Source of the DNA: Linanthus parryae
Lineage: Eukaryota; Streptophyta; Magnoliopsida; Ericales; Polemoniaceae
Direction of reading: 5' to 3'
Assembly: GCA_023055425.1 (NCBI GenBank)
Contig: JALGPY010000005.1
Span: forward strand, 75,495,495-75,559,494
Length of the DNA: 64,000 bases
In this document: positions 10,321-21,645 of the stretch, piece by piece
Layout: each line of letters begins with the position of its first letter
Numbering within the stretch: the first letter of the stretch is position 1
Notes under the pieces: model-generated
What the model was told of the DNA's origin: nothing
The model's database searches: none
Seen by the model: only the letters and a program-made list of their open reading frames with translations
Program-made: the position numbers and the translations under genes

Positions 10321-10872
10321 ATGTCTCATGAATATGATGTCAGTAACAGATCGCCTTCCACGGAGACCACCTCGGGAGAGGAGGCCCGCCGTACTCCTAC
10401 AGCCGCCGGTGAAGCTCCGACGTTAGGGGCCTTGGACGCTACCATCCAGAACCAGGCAAAGGCTCTCAAAGCTCAATCTGCGCAACTGGAACGGATAATG
10501 GCTATCCTAGGGACTCTCGCTCCAAATCCCGCATCAGCCACCACCGCCTCTCAGGTAGGAGGAACTTCCACCACTCAGGGATTGGGAGTGTCAACCACAC
10601 CACCCAATCCTAACCTTCAAACTCCACCGGAAACGACGCAGTTACCCTCAATTCAAGGGCCAACAGCTCAAATGTTGCCTCTTGCCACTCACACTCCTCA
10701 ACCTCCAACTCTGGTACCTAATCCGACCTCACAGTACCCCTTGCCTCCTCCATCGTCAACGTGGGGCAACGTGAATTCACAATATGTTCCTAGCCCTCCC
10801 GTGGCATATGTGTCGCCTCCGCCTGCGACAACCCCTCCTCCTGCTGTGGGGGAAGTGCTCCGGAATGTATGA
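10321..10872 (+). pseudogene. Tat gag N-terminal part (element A)
   Basis: I chose the ATG at 10321 (MSHEYDVSNRSPST), 40 bases after the LTR, because element B has the same start. The product is a Ser/Thr/Pro-rich N-terminal gag segment with a short helical stretch (LDATIQNQAKALKAQSAQLERIMAIL), then a long Pro-rich linker (PPPSSTWGNVNSQYVPSPP). A missing base near 10846, compared with element B, shifts the frame, so it terminates at 10872. The rest of gag continues in another frame from 10869. Confidence 0.75.
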
Positions 10873-12932
10873 CGTCGCTGCAGCGGCGCATAGAAACCAT
10901 CCTAGCTAATCAACCGTTCGCGGATACCATCATCCCGAAGCTTGACAACGATCCACCTATCCCACGCGAGATCTACCTCATGCCTAACCCTGCTGGGTAC
11001 AAGGCTCCTAAATGGGACAAGTTCGAAGATGTCAATGGAAACGCCCACGAGCATGTCATGCGTTTCATCGATGTGATGGGGCCATACGGGGCTGATCCTA
11101 AGCTGCTGATGCGCGAGTTCCCTAAATCCCTGGGGAACGTGTCCTACGAGTGGTACAGGACACTGGAGGCTGGATCCGTGAAGACCTCGGACGATATGGT
11201 CCAGAAATTTTATACCAAATTCTTCCAGATGGAAGAAAAGGTGACAATGATTCATCTTTCGCGGATGTACCAGAAGCGCGAGGAGGATGGAATAACATTC
11301 ATCAAGAAGTTCAGGGCCAAGTCCTTGGAATGCAAAGATGTGATACTCAAGAGCAGACTCGTGGAAATATGCCTGCAGTGCATGCGAGACGAGTACAAAG
11401 GTATGCTCATCAACCTGCAAACTCCTACATTTTCGAAGCTGATTGAATGCACAAAGAATATTGAACCTATAGTGGAGAGGCAGAAGAAGAGACACGCCCA
11501 AGAGAGATCCCCGAGCGGGACCACTTTCAAAATTGGGAGGTTCAGCTACAAGAGAGGACGTGAGGCTGAAGTGAATACGGTCTCGCCCCAAAAGCAGCCG
11601 AAGGTAGTAAACTTCGATGCGCCACCTCTGCCATGTTCGGTAGAGGAAGCGAGTGACCTGTGCAGACAATGGCGTAAGGATGGTATCCTGCTGCCGCTCG
11701 AAAGAGCACCCTCCAAGGAGATGGTGAGGGACCCGAAGTGGTGCGAATGTCATGGAAAGGTCATGCATCCCACGACTGACTGTAAGAAGCTCAGAATCAT
11801 GGTAAGCCAAAAGATGAAAAATGGCGAGCTGATTGTCAGCGACCAAAGGCAGGACGTGCGAAAAAATCCACTGCCCGCCCACGCGGAGCAAGAGCCGAAA
11901 GGCAAAGAGGTAGCCATGATCTCGATTATGGACCTTGAAGAGGTCGCGGAGGATGGTCTACCCATCATTGCCGAGATCCACAATGACGAGGAATACAGCA
12001 CAGACACAGAGGACGAACGTGCCGATCGGATGAAGGGGTCGCACGGGTTCAGCAGGTTCTTCGACGAAATGAACTTCTCGGAGAAATGCCGGAAGGAAAT
12101 GACAAAGGCGATCCTAAGGATAGCGGAGGATTACGAGGAGGATATCGTGGTCTCCAACGGAAAGGTTGTCAGGGCATCCCGCTCTACAGAAAAGGTCATA
12201 ACCTTCTCCGCAAGCGACAAGAAGACAGATGCGAGCCACCAGAATCCTCTGTATGTTACGGCGGTCATCAATGGTGTGGAGTTCAAAAGAGCGTTCGTCG
12301 ACGGAATAGCAGCAGTTAACGTTGTCTCGCTCAACACTCTGAAGTTAGCAGGAATTCCAGAGCACAAGATCGTCAGGCGTCCATCCCCGCTGATGGGATT
12401 CGGAAGCGACTCCAGAATGAAGATAGTATGGATCCGTCTGGGCGTCCAGATTGGTAAAATCAAGTGTTCAGCTAAATTCTATGTCATTGATGCGAACTCT
12501 ACGTATCACATGATTATAGGTCGGGCCTGGATTCATCGCTTCGATGCGGTCCCTTCCACAGCTCACCAAGTGATGAAAGCTATCTGGAATGACAGAATAG
12601 TAGAGATACCAGCCTCGATAAACCCTTTCAACCTGGATGAAGCGCACCTCACAAAGGCGGTATGGTTCACTGAGATGGCGGATGAGCAAACGCCGGGGCC
12701 GTTCAACCCTACTCCTTTGCCTCGTTGGGAGGACATCAAAGATCAGTCACCTGCGGGAGTGATGGTGACAAGAGAAGAGTCCAAAGAAAAGCCGTCCACG
12801 CGAGAAGAGGCGCCACGGATTGCCTACCAAAGGAAGAATGTTTACACCTTGAAGAGGATAGCAAAGCATGATCCCGAAGGCAAAGAGATAGAAAGCTTCT
12901 ACGCTAACGGGAAGAAATGCTACCGCATATGA
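10869..12932 (+). pseudogene. Tat gag capsid plus protease (element A)
   Basis: This 687-codon frame holds the gag capsid domain (YKAPKWDKFEDVNGNAHEHV, YEWYRTLEAGSVKT, MYQKREEDGITFIKKFR; residues about 40-200). A CCHC-like knuckle-type segment follows (WCECHGKVMHPTTDC, about residue 290). A retroviral-type protease lies near residue 475 (RAFVDGIAAVNVVSLNTL) with MIIGRAWIHRFDAVPS as the downstream strand. Element B has VDGGTAVN at the active site, so the A copy has a changed residue right after the catalytic Asp-Gly. The N-terminal gag half is out of frame (see 10321-10872). Pol continues after a stop at 12932. Confidence 0.8.
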
Positions 12933-13001
12933 AGGTGCGCGGGGATACCCCCACGTGAGCATGGGGATATCCCTGAGCAAATCAACCAAATCGAGCAGAT
13001 T

Positions 13002-13856
13002 GTGGAATTAGATAAACCAACGCCAGGCGTTTTAGAGGAGAAGATCAAAGAAGCGCCCGAATGTATGGAAGACAAGCCCAAACCACAGAAGCAGGAGCTG
13101 AAGGAGGTATTACTAAGCCCAAGCGAAGAAAAGAAGAGGCCAGTATTTCTGAGTGCGGACCTCACAGGCGAGGAGGAGGAAAGATTGCTACCACTTCTGA
13201 CCGAGTACAAAGACGTGTTCGCATGGGAATACGATGAAATGCCTGGTCTGGACACGAGCATTACCATGCACCGGTTGGATGTAATCCCAGGATCCAAACC
13301 GGTAAAGCAGAGCACAAGGAGCTTTAGGCCAGAGCTCAACGTGAAGATCAAGCAGGAAATTGTCAAACTTCTGACTGCCAAATTCATCGAGCCGAATCAC
13401 CATCCCACATGGTTGGCTAACATTGTGCCTGTGGTGAAGAAGAGCGGGCAGCTTCGCATTTGTGTGGACTTCCGAGACCTTAATCGTTTCTGTCCCAAAG
13501 ATGATTTTCCGCTTCCCAACATCGATTTACTTATCGATTCGATCGCGGGTCATCGCATGTTCAGCTTCATGGACGACTTCAGTGGGTACAACCTGATCAA
13601 GATGGACCCCGAAGATGCACGGAAAACCGCGTTCATCACTCCGGTGGGAGTCTTCAATTACACAGTTATGCCTTTTGGTCTAAAGAACGCAGGCGCAACT
13701 TATCAGCGAGCCATGATGGCCCTATTTCACGACATGATGCACAAAGAAGTAGAATTCTATGTTGACGACTTGGTTGTCAAGTCCAAAGAAGAGGAGGATC
13801 ACTTGGGGGATTTGCGGAAAGTATTCAACAGATGCAGAAGCTTCCAGTTAAAATGA
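13002..13856 (+). pseudogene. Tat reverse transcriptase, fingers and palm (element A)
   Basis: RT motifs appear in order: FIEPNHHPTWLANIVPVVKK, LRICVDFRDLNRFCPKDDFP, FSFMDDFSGYN (first catalytic Asp), FNYTVMPFGLKNAGATYQRA and the active-site FYVDDLVVKSK. MPFGLKNAGATYQRAM and the YVDDLVVKSK context are characteristic of the Tat lineage. The frame ends at 13856 through a one-base deletion in the thumb, and the next frame (13832-15250) continues the protein. The region upstream of 13002 continues the gag-pol linker in the same frame without a Met. Confidence 0.85.
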
Positions 13857-15250
13857 ACCCCATGAAGTGCGCATTCGGAGTGACATCGGGGAAATTCTTG
13901 GGATGTGTAGTACATCGTCAAGGAATAGAGCCTGATCTTGCGAAAGTATCGGCCATCACTAGCATGACGACGCCGCACAACCAAAGTGCTTTGAAGACCT
14001 TCCTGGGAAAGCTATCCTACCTGCGAAGGTTCATCCCGGCGATTGCCGAAATCACCTTCTATTTCAGCGATCTTCTCAAGAAAGATGATGTATATAACTG
14101 GACGACAGAGCACAAAGCTGCGTTTGGAAAGCTAAAGGACCTGTTGACATCGTCAAAGGTGATGATCGCACCCCAGCTCAGATCACCGCTCTTGTTATAC
14201 CTAACGTCGACGAAAAGGTCTATAGGGGCACTCTTGGCTCAGGAGTATGAGGGACAAGAAAGGCCGATCTACTACATTTCTCGCATAGTGCAGTTAGCAG
14301 AATCAAGGTACACGGACATCGAGCGTCATTGCCTTGCCCTATTCTTTGTAATAGAGAAGTTAAAGCATTATTTTGCTTCGCACAAAGTGGTGGTGGTTAC
14401 AAAGAGTGATCCTATACGGTATCTTTCAACTCACACTACTCCTGGGGGAAGACTGGAAAAATGGTATATGACCATCACTTGCGATCGACCCCGGGCAATC
14501 AAATCGCAAGCGGTGGCGGATTTGCTAGTACAATTCCCTGATAATAGTTATGATCCTGTAATTGAGGAGGAACTGGAGGGTCCTGAGATCTATGCAGTTG
14601 AGTTGCCTTATTGGACGCTCCATTTCGACGGGTCGTCGACAAGGAAAGGTAGAGGCATTGGAATAGTCCTGACCAAACCAGATGGAGAGGTCATAAAAAT
14701 GTCCGCAAAGCTTGACTTTGCAGTCACCAAAAACGAAGCAGAGTATGAAGCTCTCATCGCAGGTCTTCGCGCATCAAGGGCACTAGAAGTAAGCAATTTG
14801 ACGGTTATGGGGGACTCCAAGCTAATCGTCAAACAAGCCTCAAGCGAGTACGGTTTGAAGGAGATAAACCTGTTGCCCTACCGGACCTTGGTACAGAAGC
14901 TGGTGCAGCAGTTCTGCGATGTCAGGTACGAGCACAAACCCAGAGCAGATAATAGGCATGCTGATGCTTTGGTCACCCTGGGATCCAAGGTCAGTGCGGA
15001 TAAGTGTCCCGCGAAAATCTCGATTGAAGTGCGAACGTCCTCGGCGTTGACAGAGGACGCGTGCGATGACGAATGCATGGATCATGCAGACTGGATAAAG
15101 TCAATATTGCGTGCCATCGCAGAAGGAACGAGCAACGAAAACTGGGCGTCCACAAAGGGGTATTGCATTCATGACAACACCCTCTACTATAAGTGCCCAG
15201 GAGGAATACTAATGCGATGCGTCTCACAGCAGGAGGGGAAATGCTGTTAG
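13832..15250 (+). pseudogene. Tat RT thumb, degenerate RNase H and second RNase H (element A, unit 1)
   Basis: The frame begins in the RT thumb (KCAFGVTSGKFLGCVVHRQG, LKTFLGKLSYLRRFIPAIAE). It runs through a first RNase H whose usual catalytic Asp is replaced (LLYLTSTKRSIGALLAQE), as is common in Tat elements. It then enters the second, archaeal-type RNase H (WTLHFDGSSTRKG, NEAEYEALIAGLR, LTVMGDSKLIVKQ, RADNRHADAL), which has its Asp/Glu/Asp/Asp residues. Near 14480 it lacks about 16 bases that element B keeps. It ends at 15250 by a one-base deletion shared with unit 2. Unit 1 is the only copy here with D in the first catalytic position; the other three have N. Confidence 0.85.
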
Positions 15251-16653
15251 AAAAGATTCACCAACATACTTGTGGGGAAAGTGAGGTGTCAATCTATCGG
15301 AAAGCCCAGAGGTATGGGATTCATTGGCCGGACATGTCAACGGCCGCGGCATTAATTCAAGGGAATTGCGAGAGTTGCGCACTGATCAAGGACTCTCTAT
15401 TAATTGCTCTGGCTGATGATGATGTGGAATGGAGGAAGCCACTCTTTGAATTTCTCACGCAGGGAATCGAGCCTGAGTCGAGAAACAAAGCCGAGAAGCT
15501 AAAATGAAAGGCAGCCCGGTACGTGGTGCAAGAGAATATACTCTGGCGAAGGGGCCACGAGGTTAACCTGTTGCGATGCCTAGATAGCAAGGAAGCACAA
15601 GAGGTGATGGACCTCTCTCATCAAGTGGAACATCAGGGAGGTGTGAAGTTATGCAGACAGCTCCTCACAGTTGGCTACTTCTGGCCCACCATGGAAGCAG
15701 ATTGCCGAGCTAAATTAAGGAGATGCCAGGAGTGTCAATTCAAAGGCAACCTGGTACATGCTTTTGTCGTAGATCGGCATGCGCTGGGAACACCATGGCC
15801 ATTTCATACCTGGGCGTTGGATTTTGTTGGCCCTATCCGACCGGCCTTGCATTGAAACCAGTTTATCCTCACTGCGACCGAGTTATTCACTAAGTGGGTA
15901 GAAGCAATACCACTGAAGACGGCAAATGCGCTCGATGTAGTCCATTTCATCCAAGAGAACATCATATGCAGGTTCGGAATTCCTAACACCATTCTCTCGG
16001 ATAATGGTACCCCCTTCGTCAATCGCCAGGTAGCTGCGAAGCTAGCGGAGTACAACATAAGGCAGATATGTTCTACCCCCTACTACCCGAAAGGGAATGG
16101 CCAAGCGGAGGGAACTAACAAGACGTTGTTAAGAATCTTGAGCAAGATGGTGGCGGATGACCACAAGAAATGGGCTGATTCTTTGCAAATAGCCTTGTGG
16201 GCGTACCGAACTTCTCCAAGGACTCCCACGGGAGTCTCCCCATTTCTTCTATGTTATGGCGCTGAAGCTGTAGTACATGCGGAGGTAAAAGTTAACTCCG
16301 CAAGACTGGCCTTCCATGCACTATATGACAATCAACGCGATCATGATTTGGTCCTCTTAGAAGAGAAGCGGGAGCAAGCTAAACGGACTAACAAACGATA
16401 CCAAGAAAGGATCGCGCGCGCTTACAACAAAACAGTCCAACGTCGAGATTTTGCAGTTGGAGATTTGGTCTTGCGCGCATCGGACCATTGCATGCGGGAG
16501 GCAGCTCACCCAAAATTTGCAGCCAGCTGGGAAGGGCCCTTCGAAGTCACAGAAGTCTTTGATAGTGGCTAGTGCAACATACAAAGGCTACATGGGACGA
16601 CCTCAACCCCAAGCTCAGCCAATATGCGCTGGATTAAGAAGTATTATCCTTAA
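15193..16653 (+). pseudogene. Tat integrase, unit 1 (element A)
   Basis: The integrase is spread over three frames. 15193-15507 holds the region before the zinc finger. 15523-15855 holds the HHCC zinc domain (HQVEHQGGVKLC, RCQECQFKG) and the first catalytic Asp (WALDFVGPI). The segment from 15856 (16126 from the first Met) holds DNG of the second Asp (ILSDNGTPFVN) and the Glu motif in altered surroundings (GQAEGTNK), then the C-terminal GAEAVVHAEVKV and FAVGDLVLR segments. Stops are a TGA at 15505-15507 (shared by all three units of A but CGA in B), a TGA at 15853-15855 and a TAG near 16570. It is inactive. Confidence 0.8.
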
Positions 16654-16866
16654 CTCCTCTTATTACATGCATTAGATTACAATGCCTACTTTATGCTCTG
16701 TATTGCTAAAGATTCGTGCATCTTCTCTCCCACATGAGGGAATTGTAATCTCAACTCTCCCACATGAGAGTGTTCTATAATAAAAGACTTCTCCCAAATG
16801 GGAAGAACTTTATGATTTTGGCTATCTTTATCGCTTTACTTATTTCTACATTGCTCAATAGCGAAA

Positions 16867-17655
16867 GCCTATCTGCCATGATGGCAGCACTATGCGAATA
16901 CGATATGGAATGATCTTTAAGCCTATCTGCTATAGCAGCACTATGCGAACACGATCTGGAATGATCTTTAAGCCTATCTGCCATGATAGCAGCCCTATGC
17001 GAATACGATCTTAAGTGATCTTTTAAGCCTATCTGCCATGATAGCAGCCCTATGCAAATACGATCTTAAGTGATCTTTTAAGCCTATCTGCCATGATAGC
17101 AGCACTATGCGAATACGACCTGGAATGATATTTAAGCCTATCTGCCATGATAGCAGCCCTATGCGAATACGATCTTAAGTGATCTTTTAAGCCTATCTGC
17201 CATGATAGCAGCCCTATGCAAATACGATCTTAAGTGATCTTTTAAGCCTATATGCCATGATAGCAGCACTATGCGAATACGATCTGGAATGATCTTTAAG
17301 CCTATCTGCCATGATAGCAGCCCTATGCGAATACGATCTTAAGTGATCTTTTAAGTCTATCTGCCATGATAGCAGCACTATGCGAATACGATCTGAAATG
17401 GTCTTTAAGCCTATCTGCCATGATAGCAGCCCTATGCGAATATGATCTTAAGTGATCTTTAAGCCTATCTGCCATGATAGCAGCGCCATGAAAATATGAT
17501 CTTAAGTGATCTTCAAAGCCTATCTGCCGAGATAGCAGCCGTTCTTAAGCCTAATTTTTAAGTGATTCTTGAGCCTATCTGCCAAGGTAGAAAAAGCTAT
17601 GCAAATGCGATCTCAAACGATCCAAAAACTCATCTGCTAAGATAGCAGTTCTCAC
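16867..17655 (+). repeat. 54-55 bp minisatellite, unit 1 (about 14-15 monomers)
   Basis: Monomers have the form GCCTATCTGCCATGATAGCA, then GC(A/C)CTATGCGAATACG and ATCT(GGAA/TAAG)TGATCTTTTAA. Two subtypes, with GCACTATGCG...CTGGAA and GCCCTATGCG...CTTAAG, tend to alternate. Each monomer holds overlapping inverted repeats (CTATC...GATAG and CTGC...GCAG). The array becomes degenerate toward 17655. It lies between integrase and the 3' spacer, where Tat/Ogre elements are known to carry variable tandem repeats. Confidence 0.9.
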
Positions 17656-18600
17656 GGATTATTTCTATAATCTGCGAATCCATCTATTGGGTAGCAAGTC
17701 ATAGCGACAAACACAAAGTGCGAATATGACACTACAAAATGTGAAGCTTGCCACAGCAAATCATACAAAGGGATTTATTATTATGAGTCAAAATGACTTA
17801 TAATTTATCTGTCTAGATAACAGCTTACAAGCGAAAGGCTCAGACTGAGCTAATTACACAGCCAACATGGCTTACAATTCATCTAAATAGCAGCCTACAA
17901 GCGGAAGTTACACATAGGGGGAATCCTTACTGTAAAATGATCGGCCTACTGGTCCTAACAGAAGCTATGCGACATAATAGCATGCGACCAAAGATCTGTA
18001 GCAAGTAAGGTGTTCCTATAAAACGAACGGCCTACTAACGCTACATGACCCATGCGACGCTATGTTCAAGATCCCAGGATCTGGCAAGGCCTCTGTCTGG
18101 TCTTATGCCCAAGAGATGTGCCTGAGGAACCACCTGTTCCGGCGTATGCGGCGGTGAAGAACAGGCAAGAAGCAACTCCTAGGACAAGAGGCTCCTTGTC
18201 CACGGAGACGAACGCAATGGCTCGTCACCCCGAGTTCAAGAACGTGGTGGCGAATGATTCTCCTCCGGGAAAGCTAGAGGAGAAATCCGCCGTTCATTAC
18301 AAATCGGTAAGAAGGTCAGTACGGCGCTGCACCTTGCCGGGAGGCGGCCGGAAACACGACCTGCAAACATAATAGACGAAGAAAATTCTTCGAGCAAGCA
18401 TGACACATTATGTGCATCTTCTTTACAATGGTTATGAAGATCAGTAAGCCTCGTAAAGAAGATCTTGAAAGCTATTTCTATGGCACAAAGCACAAACTCA
18501 GGTTTCACAACTTGAAGTTGCCATGAATCAACGAAAGACAAGCATTGAAGCCAGCAGTCGTAGGGACTCATGGCAAGCCACATTTTGGGATGAAAGACCC
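17656..18600 (+). other. Tat A 3' spacer after minisatellite, unit 1
   Basis: This is non-coding or weakly coding spacer with several short inverted repeats (for example CTGTCTAGATAACAG near 17808, and TGAGTCAAAATGACTTA near 17784). A 106-codon plus-strand frame at 18052-18372 (MRRYVQDPRIWQG...) recurs in unit 2 and, with a fused C-terminus, in unit 3 and element B. I recognise no domain in it, and its persistence may only reflect recent duplication. Confidence 0.5.
18236..18583 (-). CDS. Possible second antisense ORF, unknown product (unit 1)
   Basis: This is a 115-codon frame starting MWLAMSPYDCWLQCLSF, with an ATG 39 bases downstream of a minus-strand TATA box (18617-18630). An acceptor-like TATGTTTGCAG occurs inside it, so the true product could be spliced. 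It resembles no family I know and is Cys- and Leu-rich. The identical sequence recurs at 22980-23327. It is absent from unit 3 and element B, where about 0.8 kb is deleted. It may be spurious. Confidence 0.25.
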   Translation of the reverse strand: MWLAMSPYDCWLQCLSFVDSWQLQVVKPEFVLCAIEIAFKIFFTRLTDLHNHCKEDAHNVSCLLEEFSSSIMFAGRVSGRLPARCSAVLTFLPICNERRISPLAFPEENHSPPRS

Positions 18601-18616
18601 AAGCAGTAGAAGGCAG

Positions 18617-18630
18617 GGTTTATATAGACC
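18617..18630 (-). promoter_or_regulatory. Minus-strand TATA box (unit 1)
   Basis: On the minus strand the sequence reads GGTCTATATAAACC, a close match to a plant TATA box. A TGACTCAGC motif lies about 35 bases upstream (18655-18663). It is repeated in unit 2 (at about 23361-23374). It could drive the 115-codon frame at 18236-18583. Confidence 0.45.
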
Positions 18631-19012
18631 CAACGGAGACCCTTAAAATCTCTAGCTGAGTCAGCAAATCTTGGAAAAGGGGTAAGCATCAATCACTTAC
18701 GCCTTGAAAAGAGGTAACAATAAATTACCCTACTAAAGGCTACGACGATTCAGTTGCGTATCCTAATTAATGACGGAAGGTCATGATACAGATGGACTTC
18801 CCAAGGAAGGCATTCTTATCTGATAAGCAATTAGCGCAAAAATCAAGGTATAATATCGCTAGCTGATGTCATAATTGATACGCACAGAGAAATTCGAGCA
18901 AATCCCGGGAAGGGAAAAACAGGCATTCAAATTTTGGAAAAAAGGGGGGGAGAAACCCTAGCAACATTACAATAATGTTTTAACATTTTGTTCAAAACAA
19001 ATTTGTTATTGT

Positions 19013-19417
19013 TCAAAATAAGCCTTTGACCAGGGAGTCATCAGGAGTAAACAAACGCGACAAATTTGCCACTTGCTCCACTTCTCGCTTCAACTGCTTG
19101 TAGTTGGCGCTCATTTCATGGAAGAGTTTCACAGCCTCTTCAACTTTCTGCTTTTGCTGCTCCAACTTCTGCTCCTCAGATGCGAGGTTATGGAAACCGC
19201 GCTTCAGGTTCACAGCCGCGCGAATCTGGGTGACTCTGTTGACAAGATACCCAATGCCCAGCTTGCCTTGAACTTTAAGTTGAAGGTTTTGACACATGCT
19301 GAAAAGAAATTGCGCACTCTGAGGAGATATGGTCGCATGTGTGGCCGCAGACAGCTGCTCCAAAATCCAGATGGGTTCGGTCAAGAACAACCTCCTGTTG
19401 AAAGGCTCTATCTCCAA
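19013..19417 (-). pseudogene. Last exon of antisense PMD gene, unit 1 copy (truncated upstream)
   Basis: This is the C-terminal exon of the antisense gene, in the form that keeps its natural end. It begins at MEIEPFNRRLFLTE, just inside the duplication join, and contains QFLFSMCQNLQLKVQGKLG. It ends in a heptad-like coiled coil (EEQKLEQQKQKVEEAVKLF, YKQLKREVEQVANLSRLF) and stops after SLVKGLF. The upstream exons are missing because the tandem join lies at 19415, so it has no promoter of its own. The frame overlaps the pol join only by chance. Confidence 0.7.
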
Positions 19418-21645
19418 GCGGTGGCGGATTTGCTAGCACAATTCCCTGATAATAGTTATGAGCATGTAATTGAGGAGGAATTGGAGGGTCCTGAGATCTA
19501 TGCAGTTGAGTTGCCTTATTGGACGCTCCATTTCAACGGGTCGTCGACAAGGAAAGGTGGAAGCATTGGAATAGTCCTGACCAAACCAGATGGAGAGGTC
19601 ATACAGATGTCCGCAAAGCTTGACTTCGCAGTCACCAACAACGAAGCAGAGTATGAAGCTCTCATCGCAGGTCTTCGCGCAGCAAGGGCACTAGAAGTAA
19701 GCAATTTGACGGTTATGGGGGACTCCAAGCTAATCGTCAAACAAGCCTCAGGCGAGTACGGTTTGAAGGAGATAAACCTGTTTCCCTACCGAACCTTGGT
19801 ACAAAAGCTGGTGCAGCAATTCTGCGATGTCAGGTACGAGCACAAACCCAAAGCAGATAATAGGCATGGTGATGATTTGGCCACCCTGGGATCCAAGGTC
19901 AGTGCGGATAAGTGTCCCGCAAAAATCTCGATTGAAGTGCGAACGTCCTCGGCGTTGACAGAGGACGCGCGCGATGACGAATGCATGGATCATGCAGACT
20001 GGAGAAAGTCAATATTGCGTGCCATCGCAGAAGGAACGAGCAACGCAAACTGGGCGTCCACAAAGGGGTATTGCATTCATGAAAACACCCTCTACTATAA
20101 GGGCCCATGCGGAATACTCATGCGATGCGTCTCACAGCAGGAGGGGAAATGCTGTTAGAAAAGATTCACCAACATACTTGTGGGGAAAGTGAGGTGTCAG
20201 TCTATCGGAAAGCCCAGAGGTATGGGATTCACTGGCCGGACATGTCAACGGTCGCGGCATTAATTCAAGGGAATTGCGAGAGTTGCGCACTGATCAAGGA
20301 CTCTCTATTAATTGCTCAAGCTGATGATGATTTGGATTGGAGGAAGCCACTCTTTGACTTTCTCACGCAGGGAATCGAGCCTGAGTCGAGAAAAGAAGCC
20401 GAGAAGCTAAAATGAAAGGCAGCCCGGTACGTGGTGCAAGAGAATATACTCTGGCGAAGGGGCCACGAGTGTAACCTGTTGCGATGCCTAGATAGCAAGG
20501 AAGCACAAGAGGTGATGGACCTCTCTCATCAAGTGGAACATCAGGGAGGTGTGAAGTTATGCAAACAGCTCCTCACAGTTGGCTACTTCTGGCCCACCAT
20601 GGAAGCAGATTGCCGAGCTAAATTAAGGAGATGCCAGGAGTGTCAATTCAAAGGCAACCTGGTACATGCTTTTGTCGTAGATCGGCATGCGCTGGGAACG
20701 CCATGGCCATTTCATACATGGGCGTTGGATTTTGTTGGCCCTATCCAACCGGCCTCGCATTGGAACCAGTTTATCCTCACTGCGACCGAGTTATTCACTA
20801 AGTGGGTAGAAGCAATACCACTGAAGACGGCAAATGCGCTCGCTGTAGTCCATTTCATCCAAGAGAACATCATATGCAGGTTCGGAATTCCTAACACCAT
20901 TCTCTCGGATAATGGTACCCCCTTCGTCAATCGCCAGGTAGCTGCGAAGCTAGCGGAGTACAACATAAGGCAGATATGTTCTACCCCCTACTACCCGAAA
21001 GGGAATGGCCAAGCGGAGGCAACTAACAAGACGTTGTTAAGAATATTGAGCAAGATGGTGGCGGATGACCACAAGAAATGGGCTGATTCTTTGAACATAG
21101 CCTTGTGGGCGTACCGAACTTCTCCAAGGACTCCCACAGGAGTCTCCCCATTTCTTCTATGTTATGGCGCTGAAGCTGTAGTACATGCGGAGGTAAAAGT
21201 TAACTCCGCAAGACTGGCCTTCCATGCACTATATGACAATCAACGCGATCATGATTTGGTCCTCTTAGAAGAGAAGCGGGAGCAAGCTAAACGGACTAAC
21301 AAACGATACCAAGAAAGGATCGCGCGCGCTTACAACAAAACAGTCCAACGTCAAGATTTTGCAGTTGGAGATTTGGTCTTGCGCGCATCGGACCATTGCA
21401 TGCGGGAGGCAGCTCACCCAAAATTTGCAGCCAGCTGGGAAGGGCCCTTCGAAGTCACAGAAGTCTTTGATAGTGGCTACTGCAACATACAAAGGCTACA
21501 TGGGACGGCCTCAACCCCAAGCTCAGCCAATATGCGCTGGATTAAGAAGTATTATCCTCAACTCCTCTTATTACATGCATTAGATTACAATGCCTACTTT
21601 ATGCTCTGTATTGCTAAAGATTCATGCATCTTCTCTCCCACATGA
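19415..21645 (+). pseudogene. Tat second RNase H and integrase, unit 2 (element A)
   Basis: The second RNase H (19415-20158) has FNGSSTRKGG, with Asn in place of the first catalytic Asp, and ADNRHGDDLATLG at the last acidic position. The one-base deletion shared with unit 1 ends it at 20158, and 20107-20415 continues the protein to the shared TGA. 20431-21645 is a 404-codon integrase frame that is open from the zinc domain (HQVEHQGGVKLCKQLL, RCQECQFKG) through LDFVGPI, ILSDNGTPF and GQAEATNKTLLRI (the DDE residues) to the C-terminal domain. It is the best integrase reading in the window, but it has no upstream LTR or start of its own. Confidence 0.85.

Noticed and set aside
10902..11891. 329-codon minus-strand frame opposite Tat A gag
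   Set aside because: It is a shadow of the gag coding strand. The matching region of element B breaks it into pieces, it has no promoter, and the product has no recognisable domain.
16867..17655. Regularly spaced repeats resembling a CRISPR array
   Set aside because: The repeats are contiguous 54-55 bp tandem monomers without unique spacers, in a plant retrotransposon 3' region, and there are no cas genes.
18052..18372. 106-codon plus-strand frame in the Tat 3' spacer as a sense gene
   Set aside because: It is repeated only through the recent duplication, has no domain, and ends differently in unit 3 and B because of the deletion fusion.
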